From contig NZ_CP031153.1 in NCBI RefSeq assembly GCF_003352465.1, positions 3,214,987-3,278,986 of the forward strand: a DNA stretch of 64,000 nt, in the 5' to 3' direction. Positions 1 through 7,011 of the stretch are shown one piece after another. Positions within the stretch are counted from its first letter, which is position 1; every line of letters starts with the position of its first letter. Source of the stretch: Kordia sp. SMS9. GTDB taxonomy: Bacteria; Bacteroidota; Bacteroidia; Flavobacteriales; Flavobacteriaceae. The position numbers were made by a program, and so were the translations under genes. The notes beneath the pieces are model-generated. The model worked only from the letters and a program-made list of their open reading frames with translations. It did no database searches and was not told where the DNA came from.

Positions 1-102
1 CATGCGTGGAAATTAACCTTTGAAGCATCGGATTCTAAAGAACTCATCACGTATGAAGCGCCGTTGCCTGCGCATGATTTTTGGGTGTTTGATACTGTTT
101 AA
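1..102 (+). CDS. C-terminal end of a probable RluA-family pseudouridine synthase (partial)
   Basis: An open frame enters from the left edge and stops at TAA (100-102), giving 33 residues that begin HAWKLTF and end PLPAHDFWVFDTV. An 'LHAW.L.F' stretch followed by a short loop and 'APLP.DF' is how RluA-type 23S rRNA/tRNA pseudouridine synthases commonly end, so that is the likely identity. The catalytic Asp domain is outside the window. The gene is followed by about 110 bp of AT-rich sequence before the glutathione peroxidase. The assignment rests on the tail only. Confidence 0.5.
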   Translation, partial: HAWKLTFEASDSKELITYEAPLPAHDFWVFDTV

Positions 103-211
103 AAGGATCAATCAATATTTCTCAACGATTTGTTAGCATTGCTTAAAAAAAGGAAAAGCATTCTCCGCGTAAGCGAATACTTTCGTATTTTTACAAAAAA
201 CTAAAAACCTC

Positions 212-823
212 ATGAGAATATTTATGTTACTACTTATAGTTTGTGCTGTAAGTTGTACTTCAAAACCGAAAGAAAAAGAAACAAAAGCTGCTACTACAGC
301 AGAAGTTATTACAAAAACTACTACCGAGAAAACTATGGAAAAAGAAACAATTCATCAATTCACCGTCAAAGATATTTCTGGAAACGATTTTAAATTGGCC
401 GATTTAAAAGGTAAAAAAGTAATGATCGTCAACACGGCTTCCGAATGTGGATTAACGCCACAATACGAGCAATTACAAGACGTATACGAAACCTTTAAAG
501 ACAAAAATTTCACAATCGTAGGTTTTCCTGCAAACAACTTTGGCGCACAAGAACCTGGAAGCGATCAACAAATTGCAACGTTTTGTAAAGTAAACTATGG
601 TGTCACATTTCCGATGATGAGTAAAATTTCAGTAAAAGGAAGCGATATGCATGAAGTATATCAATTCTTAACGCAAAAATCACAAAACGGATTGCAGGAT
701 TCGGACGTAGCATGGAATTTTCAAAAGTATTTACTCAACGAAAAAGGAGAATTAGAAAAAGTAATTTCACCGCAAACCTTACCTAACGACGAAGCTGTTA
801 TTTCTTGGATTGAAGGGAAGTAA
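212..823 (+). CDS. Glutathione peroxidase family lipoprotein
   Basis: A 203-residue thiol peroxidase of the glutathione peroxidase family, expected to reduce hydroperoxides using thioredoxin or a similar donor. The peroxidatic Cys is in NTASECGLTPQY (about residues 74-85). A second Cys in FCKVNYGVTFP occupies the position of the resolving Cys in thioredoxin-dependent members. FPANNFGAQEPGS and WNFQKYLLN are family blocks, although the usual Cys of FPCNQFG is Ala here. The N-terminus is a lipoprotein signal (hydrophobic run, then AVSC with Cys15), followed by a Lys/Thr/Glu-rich linker to about residue 45, so the enzyme is probably tethered in the periplasm. An internal ATG at 335 would give a cytosolic form, but the signal peptide argues for 212. 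Confidence 0.9.
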   Translation: MRIFMLLLIVCAVSCTSKPKEKETKAATTAEVITKTTTEKTMEKETIHQFTVKDISGNDFKLADLKGKKVMIVNTASECGLTPQYEQLQDVYETFKDKNFTIVGFPANNFGAQEPGSDQQIATFCKVNYGVTFPMMSKISVKGSDMHEVYQFLTQKSQNGLQDSDVAWNFQKYLLNEKGELEKVISPQTLPNDEAVISWIEGK

Positions 824-908
824 TTTTATCAAGCCACAGCTCACAACGAGATGAGTTGTACATACACTAGATTGTAATTATACTCTAAAAGCAAAACTGT
901 ATTATAAT

Positions 909-1092
909 TTCCTTACGTTGGGAAATACAAATACAGTTTTGCTTTTTGTTTTCCCGAAGTACGGAATTAAAGAAACGCTTTTGTTTTTTGTTTTCCGCAG
1001 TTGCGGAAATAAGCATACACTTTTGTTTTTAACTTTCCTCAAGTGAGGAACCTTGTAAACACTATAGTTTTTAGTGTTCCGCGTTTCAAAAA
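909..1092. repeat. Tandem array of palindromes with an exact 42-bp period
   Basis: Four 16-bp palindromes start at 909, 951, 993 and 1035, exactly 42 bp apart: ttccttacgttgggaa, ttcccgaagtacggaa, ttccgcagttgcggaa and ttcctcaagtgaggaa. A fifth, decayed unit starts at 1077 (ttccgcg). Outer arms TTCC/GGAA are invariant; inner positions differ but still pair in units 3 and 4, as in compensatory change. The 26-bp linkers between units 1-4 share cttttgtttttt-like runs. Unit 1 sits in a larger hairpin whose arms are agcaaaactgtatt (891-904) and aatacagttttgct (929-942); this could also terminate the upstream peroxidase transcript. The array fills most of the 448-bp gap before the MATE gene. No gene is seen in the gap. 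Confidence 0.75.
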
Positions 1093-1271
1093 ACCTTAAA
1101 ACAACGATGAAATCAGTTTATTTTGAGTTGCAAAATTCAAAAAAATGGCGATATTTGTAGCCTTATGGAACTGTAGATCATTTATATTCGGAACCCGTCG
1201 ATCACTTTTCGACTCTTTTTATGTAGCGCAACTTCATGTGACTACACTTTTCTAATATATATTTATACATC

Positions 1272-2681
1272 ATGTCTCAGGACCAAACATTATCAATTAA
1301 AAAATTATATACTTCTTTTAAAGAAGCTTTAAAAGGCACACAAAACGATTTCACCACAGGAAGCATTCGCAAGGCAATATTTATGCTGTCCATTCCCATG
1401 ATTCTGGAAATGTTGATGGAATCCATTTTTGCGATTGTCGATATCGCCTTCGTTTCACAAGTCAGCACGAATGCCGTCGCTACGATCGGACTCACAGAAT
1501 CGGTCGTTACTTTAGTATACGCAGTGGCTATTGGTGTCAGTATGGCGGCAACTGCTTTGGTAGCGCGTAGAATTGGCGAAAAAGATCCAGAAGGTGCTTC
1601 CAAAGTGGCTGTACAAGCAATTTTTTTAGGAGTTTTTATCGCCAGTATCATCAGCGTGATCGGAATTATATTTCCCAAAGAAATTCTAGGTTTAATGGGT
1701 GGCGAAGTCGATCTGATAGCAGAAGGGTACGGGTATACGCAAATTCTGTTAGGTGGAAATATGACCATCATGTTGCTCTTTTTAATCAATGCCATTTTTA
1801 GAGGTGCAGGAAATGCTTCGGTTGCCATGAAAGCACTCATTTTATCAAATACACTCAATATTATCCTCGATCCATTATTTATTTTTGGTTTCGGACCAAT
1901 TCCTGCATTTGGTGTAGAAGGTGCAGCCATTGCCACTACGATTGGTCGCGGAAGTGCCGTGATTTTTCAGTTGGGAATCTTATTTTATGGAGGAAGCGTC
2001 ATTAAAATCAAGTGGAAAGATTTAATCTTACGCGCCACCATCATGATCCATCTTTTAAAAATATCACTGGGCGGAATCGGGCAATTTATCATTGGAACCT
2101 CTAGTTGGATTGTACTAATGCGCATCATGTCTGAATTTGGAAGCGATGTCTTAGCAGGATATACCATTGCCATTCGCGTCGTCATGTTTACCTTATTGCC
2201 CTGTTGGGGAATGAGCAATGCAGCGGCAACCTTGGTGGGACAAAATTTGGGAGCCAAACAACCGAAACGCGCAGAAACTTCTGTTTGGAAAACAGGAAAA
2301 TACAATGCTTGGTTTATGGGCATTGTTTCCATTGTATATTTAGTATTTGCCAAAGAAATCATTGGTTTGTTTACCAAAGAAACTATTGTCATAGAAAACG
2401 GCGCTTTATGTTTACAAATTGTCGCGGCTGGATACATTTTTTATGGATACGCCATGGTCATCATTCAATCATTCAATGGGGCAGGAGATACCAAGACGCC
2501 AACCTATATCAACTTTTTCTGTTTTTGGGTGTTTCAGTTGCCATTTGCCTATTTAATGGCCATTTACTTTGACTTTGGACCTAAAGGTGTGTTTTGGGCA
2601 ATTACTGCGGCGGAAGTTCTCATTGCCATTGTGGGAATGCTGATCTTTAAAAGAGGCGTATGGAAAGAAGTCAAAGTCTAG
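1272..2681 (+). CDS. MATE family efflux transporter
   Basis: A 469-residue polytopic inner-membrane protein with two MatE repeats (about residues 35-200 and 260-430), the normal length for the family. Members export cationic drugs, dyes or metabolites in exchange for Na+ or H+. The segments around GSIRKAIFMLSIPMILEML and GAGNASVAMKALILSN are typical of the first repeat, and GMSNAAATLVGQNLGAKQPKRAE of the second. The amphipathic N-terminus (about 35 residues) precedes the first membrane helix; the ATG at 1272 is the only sensible start. It is followed 47 bp later by the PLP enzyme on the same strand. The substrate cannot be inferred. Confidence 0.92.
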   Translation: MSQDQTLSIKKLYTSFKEALKGTQNDFTTGSIRKAIFMLSIPMILEMLMESIFAIVDIAFVSQVSTNAVATIGLTESVVTLVYAVAIGVSMAATALVARRIGEKDPEGASKVAVQAIFLGVFIASIISVIGIIFPKEILGLMGGEVDLIAEGYGYTQILLGGNMTIMLLFLINAIFRGAGNASVAMKALILSNTLNIILDPLFIFGFGPIPAFGVEGAAIATTIGRGSAVIFQLGILFYGGSVIKIKWKDLILRATIMIHLLKISLGGIGQFIIGTSSWIVLMRIMSEFGSDVLAGYTIAIRVVMFTLLPCWGMSNAAATLVGQNLGAKQPKRAETSVWKTGKYNAWFMGIVSIVYLVFAKEIIGLFTKETIVIENGALCLQIVAAGYIFYGYAMVIIQSFNGAGDTKTPTYINFFCFWVFQLPFAYLMAIYFDFGPKGVFWAITAAEVLIAIVGMLIFKRGVWKEVKV

Positions 2682-2728
2682 GTTTATATGTCGCAGTTTT
2701 GTAATTTAGACACCATTAAAATATCAAA

Positions 2729-3886
2729 ATGAAAAAGCAGCATTTAGGACTGAATACCGTTTGTACACACACAGGAGAAGTAAAAGATACACAATTTAAA
2801 GGTGCGGTTTCACCATTATACATGAGCAGCTCGTATGCTTTTGAAGATATAGATGAAAAACGCTATCCGCGTTATTTTAATACGCCCAATCAGCAAGCAT
2901 TATGTAAAAAAGTAGCAGCGTTAGAGCATACAGAAGCGGCACTTATTTTTGGCAGTGGCATGGCAGCGGTTAGTACGAGTTTACTCGCGTTTTTGCATAA
3001 AGGCGATCATGTTATCCTGCAAAATGCGTTGTACGGCGGCACAATGAATTTGGTATTGGAAGAATTTGACAAATATGGAATTGAATATTCCTTCACGAAA
3101 AGTTTAGACAGGAAAGATTTCAAAAAGGAAATTCGGAAAAATACAAAGGTAATTTATATTGAAACGCCTTCCAATCCGTTGTTGAAAGTGACGGATATTC
3201 GGAAAGTAGTGAAACTTGCCAAAAAGCACAATTTAATTACGATGATCGACAATACCTTTGCGAGTCCCGTAAATCAGTTGCCTGCGACTTTAGGAGTTGA
3301 TATTATGATTCACAGCGCGACGAAGTATTTTGGTGGTCATAGTGATATTTTGGCGGGTGCTGTTGCCGCTTCCGCAGCACATATCAATCAAATTTTTCAA
3401 CTGGCAAAAAACTTGGGTGGAAGTTTAAGTGACTTTACTGTTTGGATGTTGGAACGAAGCATGAAAACACTTGGAATTCGTGTGAAGGAACAGAATAAAA
3501 ACGCACTAAAGTTGGCGAATTTCTTAGAACAGCATGAAGCCGTTGCAAACGTGTATTATCCAGGATTAAAATCGCACGAAGATCACAAATTGGCAAAATC
3601 GCAAATGTCAGGTTTTGGTGGTATGATGTCGTTTGAACTAAAGCCTGAATACAACGTTTCCAAATTTTTCAAGTCATTGAAATTGATCAAGCCTTCTATG
3701 AGTTTGGCGGGCGTGGAAAGCACTGTGTTGAGTCCGACACAAACCTCACATGCTTTGTTAACGCCAGAAGAACGTAAAAAACAAGGAATTGCGGACGGAT
3801 TGATTCGTTTTTCTGTGGGAATTGAAGATCGGAAAGATATTATTGCAGATTTGAATCAAGCAGTGAAAAAGGCGAAAAAGAAGTAG
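2729..3886 (+). CDS. PLP-dependent Cys/Met metabolism enzyme (cystathionine gamma-synthase/lyase or methionine gamma-lyase type)
   Basis: 385 residues, the full length of the trans-sulfuration fold-type I family. The Schiff-base lysine lies in SATKYFGGHSDILAGAV (about residues 196-212). FGSGMAAVSTSLLAFLHKGDH binds the cofactor phosphate, YIETPSNPLLKVTDI carries the conserved active-site loop, and IDNTFASP supplies the Asp that pairs with the pyridine nitrogen. The C-terminal GLIRFSVGIED motif binds the substrate carboxylate. Such enzymes interconvert homocysteine, cystathionine and cysteine, or degrade methionine; the sequence does not let me choose between them. No SAM riboswitch is seen in the 47-bp gap upstream, so the gene may share the MATE transcript. 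Confidence 0.88.
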   Translation: MKKQHLGLNTVCTHTGEVKDTQFKGAVSPLYMSSSYAFEDIDEKRYPRYFNTPNQQALCKKVAALEHTEAALIFGSGMAAVSTSLLAFLHKGDHVILQNALYGGTMNLVLEEFDKYGIEYSFTKSLDRKDFKKEIRKNTKVIYIETPSNPLLKVTDIRKVVKLAKKHNLITMIDNTFASPVNQLPATLGVDIMIHSATKYFGGHSDILAGAVAASAAHINQIFQLAKNLGGSLSDFTVWMLERSMKTLGIRVKEQNKNALKLANFLEQHEAVANVYYPGLKSHEDHKLAKSQMSGFGGMMSFELKPEYNVSKFFKSLKLIKPSMSLAGVESTVLSPTQTSHALLTPEERKKQGIADGLIRFSVGIEDRKDIIADLNQAVKKAKKK

Positions 3887-3946
3887 AAATTTTATATGAA
3901 ACTGCATTAAGGATAGAAGCATTTGTTTGAGCTCTTTTGTGTTGGA

Positions 3947-4016
3947 TTCCTGCCTTAGCAGGAAAGCCATAAACAAAAAGCGAGTGCGGATAGCCTGGCC
4001 TCCGAGATAGCGGAGG
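3947..4016. repeat. Pair of REP-like palindromes
   Basis: Two hairpins lie in the 151-bp gap before bshB1: TTCCTGC-ctta-GCAGGAA at 3947-3964 and CCTCCG-agatag-CGGAGG at 3999-4016. Paired palindromes of this form resemble REP elements scattered in many bacterial genomes, and the TTCC/GGAA arms of the first resemble the 42-bp array at 909. They could also act on mRNA ends. Whether they are dispersed in the genome cannot be seen from one window. Confidence 0.5.
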
Positions 4017-4037
4017 AATGCCCAAATAAAAATTATA

Positions 4038-4754
4038 ATGAAGTTAGATATATTAGCCATTGGCGCGCATCCTGACGATGTAGAATTGGGTTGTGGCGCT
4101 ACGATTGCTAAAGAAATTTCCAAAGGAAAAACCGTTGGTATCCTCGATTTGACACGCGGTGAATTAGGCACACGTGGTTCAGCTGATTTACGTGATATAG
4201 AAGCTGCTAATGCTGCGAAAATATTAGGTGTTTCCGTTCGTGAAAATTTGGCTTTTGCCGATGGTTTTTTTCGAAATGATAAAGCACATCAGTTGGAAAT
4301 TATTAAAATCATCCGAAAATACCAACCAGAAATTGTGTTGTGCAATGCAGTTGACGATCGCCATATTGATCACGGAAAGGGAAGTCAGCTTGTAAGTGAT
4401 GCGTGTTTTTTGAGTGGTTTGCTAAAGATTGAAACTGAATTGGACGGCAAATTGCAAGAAAAATGGCGACCAGCGCATGTATATCATTACATTCAATGGA
4501 AAAACTTGGAACCAGATTTCGTAGTAGACGTATCAGGGTTTATAGACAAAAAGCACGATGCGGTGATGGCGTATAGTTCGCAATTTTACGATCCTAAGAG
4601 TCACGAAGCTGAAACGCCCATTACGAGTAAAAATTTTATAGATAGCATTACCTACAGAGCGCGTGATTTGGGAAGATTGATTGGCACTGAATTTGCAGAA
4701 GGTTATACTGTGGAGCGTTATGTGGCAGTAGACTCGTTGGATGATTTAATTTAA
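4038..4754 (+). CDS. bshB1: Bacillithiol biosynthesis deacetylase BshB1
   Basis: 238 residues of the PIG-L/LmbE N-acetylglucosaminyl deacetylase family. It removes the acetyl group from GlcNAc-malate to give GlcN-malate, the second step of bacillithiol synthesis in the cytosol. The zinc motif AHPDDVELGCG is at about residues 9-19 and the third ligand is in DDRHIDHGKGS (about 109-119). LTRGELGTRGSADLR and the tail block GRLIGTEFAEGYTVERY are characteristic of BshB1. Bacillithiol is the usual low-molecular-weight thiol of this phylum. The ATG at 4038 gives a start directly on the first beta strand (MKLDILAIGAHPDD). Confidence 0.93.
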   Translation: MKLDILAIGAHPDDVELGCGATIAKEISKGKTVGILDLTRGELGTRGSADLRDIEAANAAKILGVSVRENLAFADGFFRNDKAHQLEIIKIIRKYQPEIVLCNAVDDRHIDHGKGSQLVSDACFLSGLLKIETELDGKLQEKWRPAHVYHYIQWKNLEPDFVVDVSGFIDKKHDAVMAYSSQFYDPKSHEAETPITSKNFIDSITYRARDLGRLIGTEFAEGYTVERYVAVDSLDDLI

Positions 4755-4765
4755 ACACAAACTAT

Positions 4766-4990
4766 ATGGAACAAGAACATTTACACGATCCGTTGCGGTT
4801 TCAGTATGAATTGAGCATACGAACATTTTCGGTACGCACAAAGATACTTGCGATCGTATTAGTTTTGATTTTTATAGCGATTCCTTTATATGAGATAAGT
4901 CCTGAGACATTCAAGTTAAATCAGATTACTCAATATGTTCCATGTCCACAAGGTTTAAACTGTGGATGTTTTGGAGGATTATTTTTTTAA
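4766..4990 (+). CDS. Small single-pass membrane protein with a Cys/Gly-rich tail
   Basis: 74 residues, unrecognised. It starts 11 bp after bshB1 and so probably shares its transcript. A hydrophilic N-terminus of about 26 residues precedes one strong membrane helix (about residues 27-45, KILAIVLVLIFIAIPLY). The last 18 residues, YVPCPQGLNCGCFGGLFF, contain three cysteines and four glycines. No function is assigned; the compact design and good spacing make it more likely real than chance. Confidence 0.6.
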   Translation: MEQEHLHDPLRFQYELSIRTFSVRTKILAIVLVLIFIAIPLYEISPETFKLNQITQYVPCPQGLNCGCFGGLFF

Positions 4991-5086
4991 ATTGAAGCAT
5001 TATTACTTGATAAGAAATTATTTTCAATGCTAATCTTTTTAAAATCACACACATAAAAAACAAAGTAAAATAAGTTTTATAATTGC

Positions 5087-5117
5087 TTTGTATGAAATAT
5101 AAAATAGTTTATATTTG
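5087..5117 (+). promoter_or_regulatory. Bacteroidetes-type promoter for tRNA-His
   Basis: TTTG (5087-5090), then 19 bp, then TATATTTG (5110-5117), which matches the known Bacteroidetes housekeeping consensus TTTG-N19-TAnnTTTG. The -7 box ends 16 bp before the tRNA-His gene, the right distance for a tRNA transcript. Confidence 0.75.
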
Positions 5118-5133
5118 CATCCGCAAAACAAAT

Positions 5134-5209
5134 GGTGATTGTAGCTCAGTTGGTTAGAGCGCTGGATTGTGGTTCCAGAGGTCGCCGGTTCGAACCCGGT
5201 CTTTCACCC
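5134..5209 (+). tRNA. tRNA-His (GTG)
   Basis: A full cloverleaf with D arm GCTC...GAGC, anticodon arm CTGGA-TTGTGGT-TCCAG with anticodon GTG at 5169-5171, and T arm GCCGG-TTCGAAC-CCGGT. The extra G at -1 (5134) pairs with C73, as expected for tRNA-His. CCA is not encoded. Two adjacent U-U oppositions appear in the acceptor stem (GGTGATTG against CTTTCACC), which is unusual. The 3' part from inside the anticodon is repeated at 33970-34012, so this gene is probably an integration target. Confidence 0.93.
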
Positions 5210-5215
5210 TTTTAT

Positions 5216-5243
5216 AACCCGCTCATTTTGAGTGGGTTTTTTT
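5216..5243 (+). terminator. Rho-independent terminator of tRNA-His
   Basis: A stem of about 10 bp with arms aacccgctca and tgagtgggtt (5216-5225 and 5229-5238, one wobble) closes a 3-nt loop and runs into a T tract. It lies directly after the tRNA. A diverged version follows the orphan tRNA fragment at 34014-34040. Confidence 0.8.
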
Positions 5244-5576
5244 GTTTTATAATCTTACTTATGCTTTTGAAATAATACTTAAAAAGGTACTTCTAAAATT
5301 ATAATTTTCAAATTATTAAATTTAATTTGTTGATAAACAGTAATTAAAGTTTTTAGGCCTCTGGATAAAAAATGAAGTCAATCTTTTGATGATATCAAGC
5401 GAGTTGCCAACCTGCTACATGAACAATTTTTAAATTCCTGTTGAATCCGAAGTAGAATTTGAAAATATTTTAAATATATAGTTAACGTGGGATACACGTA
5501 GTTAAATATTATATTATTTTTAAAGTTAAAAACTTTTGAGTTTAAAAAAAGATTTTTGTTGAGATATTGAGAAAAC
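5244..5576. other. AT-rich stretch without a convincing gene
   Basis: About 330 bp between the tRNA terminator and the terminator of the minus-strand operon, at the left edge of the proposed island. An integrase gene would be expected near here but none is present. A 22-codon open segment at about 5376-5441 on the plus strand (ending ANLLHEQFLNSC and a stop) looks protein-like and might be a gene remnant, but it is too short to identify. Confidence 0.4.
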
Positions 5577-5610
5577 AAAACCATCTTATTAAGTTCAATA
5601 AGATGGTTTT
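5577..5610. terminator. Terminator of the minus-strand locus A operon
   Basis: A perfect 14-bp inverted repeat (aaaaccatcttatt at 5577-5590, aataagatggtttt at 5597-5610) with a 6-nt loop. On the minus strand it lies about 60 bp past the stop of the T9SS pseudo-protease gene. The A/T ends on both sides would let it work in both directions. Confidence 0.75.
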
Positions 5611-5670
5611 GCTAGCCAAATAGTAATTTAGGAAGTCTTATTAATAGTTACTTTTGGTATAATTGAGGTT

Positions 5671-6999
5671 TTATTTCACAATAAGTCTTCCTGATATTGG
5701 TAAATTTAGTTCAGATTCCAATCGATAAATATAGATTGTTGATTTTAATCCGCTGACATTACCTCTAATTTCATGTACGCCTTTAGGCATTTTTTTATCA
5801 AATAAAACTCTTACTTGCTGTCCTGTAATAATATCATACAGTGCTAGTTTGTAAAAGCCTGATTCTGCCAAAGTAACGTTAAACGTAACATCCCCATTTG
5901 TTGGGTTTGGATAGGGTATTGAAATGTTTGTGATTAATTCTTCTTCGTTATTTGTTACAGGAGCTTTTCTTTCAGTAGCCTCAGTAATAAATTCTGATGC
6001 ATCAGTATTTGCACTTCTTTCAGTAATAACATTACAAATAGGATAATTAAATCTAGTTCTTTTAGTTACCATTGACATTGAATAATCATCTCCAGCTGGA
6101 GCAATTACAGAAAAGGGTCTTTTATTTGCATTTGAAGAAGGCATAATTACTATTGAATTATCTCCTTCAATAACACTATTTTTAGTTTCATTTTCCACTA
6201 ATACACCTCCAAGTTCTAATTTTATAGGTGCTTTTAATTCAAGCTTTGAAAGGTTGCATAAAAATAAAACTTTATTATCTGTTGAAAGTTCTTTTTTAAC
6301 ATTAGCATCATCAAACTTCCAAAAACTCATTAAAGAAGAATTTACAGGCACATTATCTTCATCTAATTCAGCATTGGTTTCATTTGTAAAAATTCCAAAA
6401 AAGCCTAATGCTAACGAAATATCTAAATTTGAAAATGTTTCATAATTGATAATAGAGAAAAAAGTTCTGGAAGAGCGATTTGTAATATCTTCAGGGAAAT
6501 ATTCGGAAATAATTGGTGGGCCATCTTCATCAACAATAAAAAGGACTACATTGTTTTTTGTGCTTCCATTTATGCTAATTAATGACTGTGATAATTCGCT
6601 TTTGTCAATATAATCTATGACATTTTCGTCAAAAGTACTTACATTATTATCTATGAAATAGTCCATGAGTTTTGCATGATTTGAGACTTCATCCAAAATT
6701 TGATAGGTACCATCATGCGAAAATCTAATGTATCCATTAGTTCTATGTTTTGGCTCCTTATACTTTGTAATTTTGTTGTAAGACACTTCTAGCGTAATGT
6801 CTATAATTCCCGAATTTTGCAAAATAGTATTGATAATATTTGTTTGATTTTCTATTTGTTGTTTGATATTATTTACACTTGATGCCACATCGGCTGTATA
6901 CATAATAGAGAGCTTAATTGTTTTCTCCTGACTGTATAATTGTCCAGATAGCATACATCCAAAAACCAACTGTAAAAAAATAAATTTTAATGTTTTCAT
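5671..6999 (-). CDS. T9SS-sorted secreted protein, zinc-metalloprotease-like fold lacking the zinc ligands
   Basis: 442 residues: signal peptide (about 1-23, ending LYSQ), a domain of about 300 residues, and a type A T9SS sorting domain at the C-terminus (YPNPTNGDVTFNV to the end). The N-terminal domain starts IKLSIMYTADVASSVNNI and continues NIINTILQNSGI, the way peptidyl-Asp metalloendopeptidase-like zincins begin (YT-A, then TN...NSGI). The stretch FFSIINYETFSNLDISLALGFFGIF aligns with the segment that carries HExxHxxGxxH in active enzymes: the second Gly remains, but the His and Glu ligands read S, L, G and T. I infer a catalytically dead, exported binding protein. It is the last gene of a three-gene operon, 12 bp after the metallo-beta-lactamase-fold gene. 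Confidence 0.7.
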   Translation of the reverse strand: MKTLKFIFLQLVFGCMLSGQLYSQEKTIKLSIMYTADVASSVNNIKQQIENQTNIINTILQNSGIIDITLEVSYNKITKYKEPKHRTNGYIRFSHDGTYQILDEVSNHAKLMDYFIDNNVSTFDENVIDYIDKSELSQSLISINGSTKNNVVLFIVDEDGPPIISEYFPEDITNRSSRTFFSIINYETFSNLDISLALGFFGIFTNETNAELDEDNVPVNSSLMSFWKFDDANVKKELSTDNKVLFLCNLSKLELKAPIKLELGGVLVENETKNSVIEGDNSIVIMPSSNANKRPFSVIAPAGDDYSMSMVTKRTRFNYPICNVITERSANTDASEFITEATERKAPVTNNEEELITNISIPYPNPTNGDVTFNVTLAESGFYKLALYDIITGQQVRVLFDKKMPKGVHEIRGNVSGLKSTIYIYRLESELNLPISGRLIVK

Positions 7000-7011
7000 A
7001 ATTTTAATTTT

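Noticed and set aside
1120..1200. Possible promoter for the MATE gene (gatatttg near 1150)
   Set aside because: The -7 box departs from TAnnTTTG and no TTTG lies at the right distance upstream.
1277..1936. 219-codon minus-strand frame inside the MATE gene
   Set aside because: It mirrors the codons of the transporter and gives a low-complexity Ile/Ala/Pro protein; the plus-strand frame is clearly the gene.
2682..2728. SAM riboswitch before the Cys/Met metabolism gene
   Set aside because: The 47-bp gap is too short for any known SAM riboswitch and shows no such structure.
5378..5584. Minus-strand open frame of 68 codons between tRNA-His and the first terminator
   Set aside because: Composition is that of AT-rich noncoding DNA (Asn/Phe/Tyr runs), it overlaps the terminator hairpin and shows no start context or recognisable motif.
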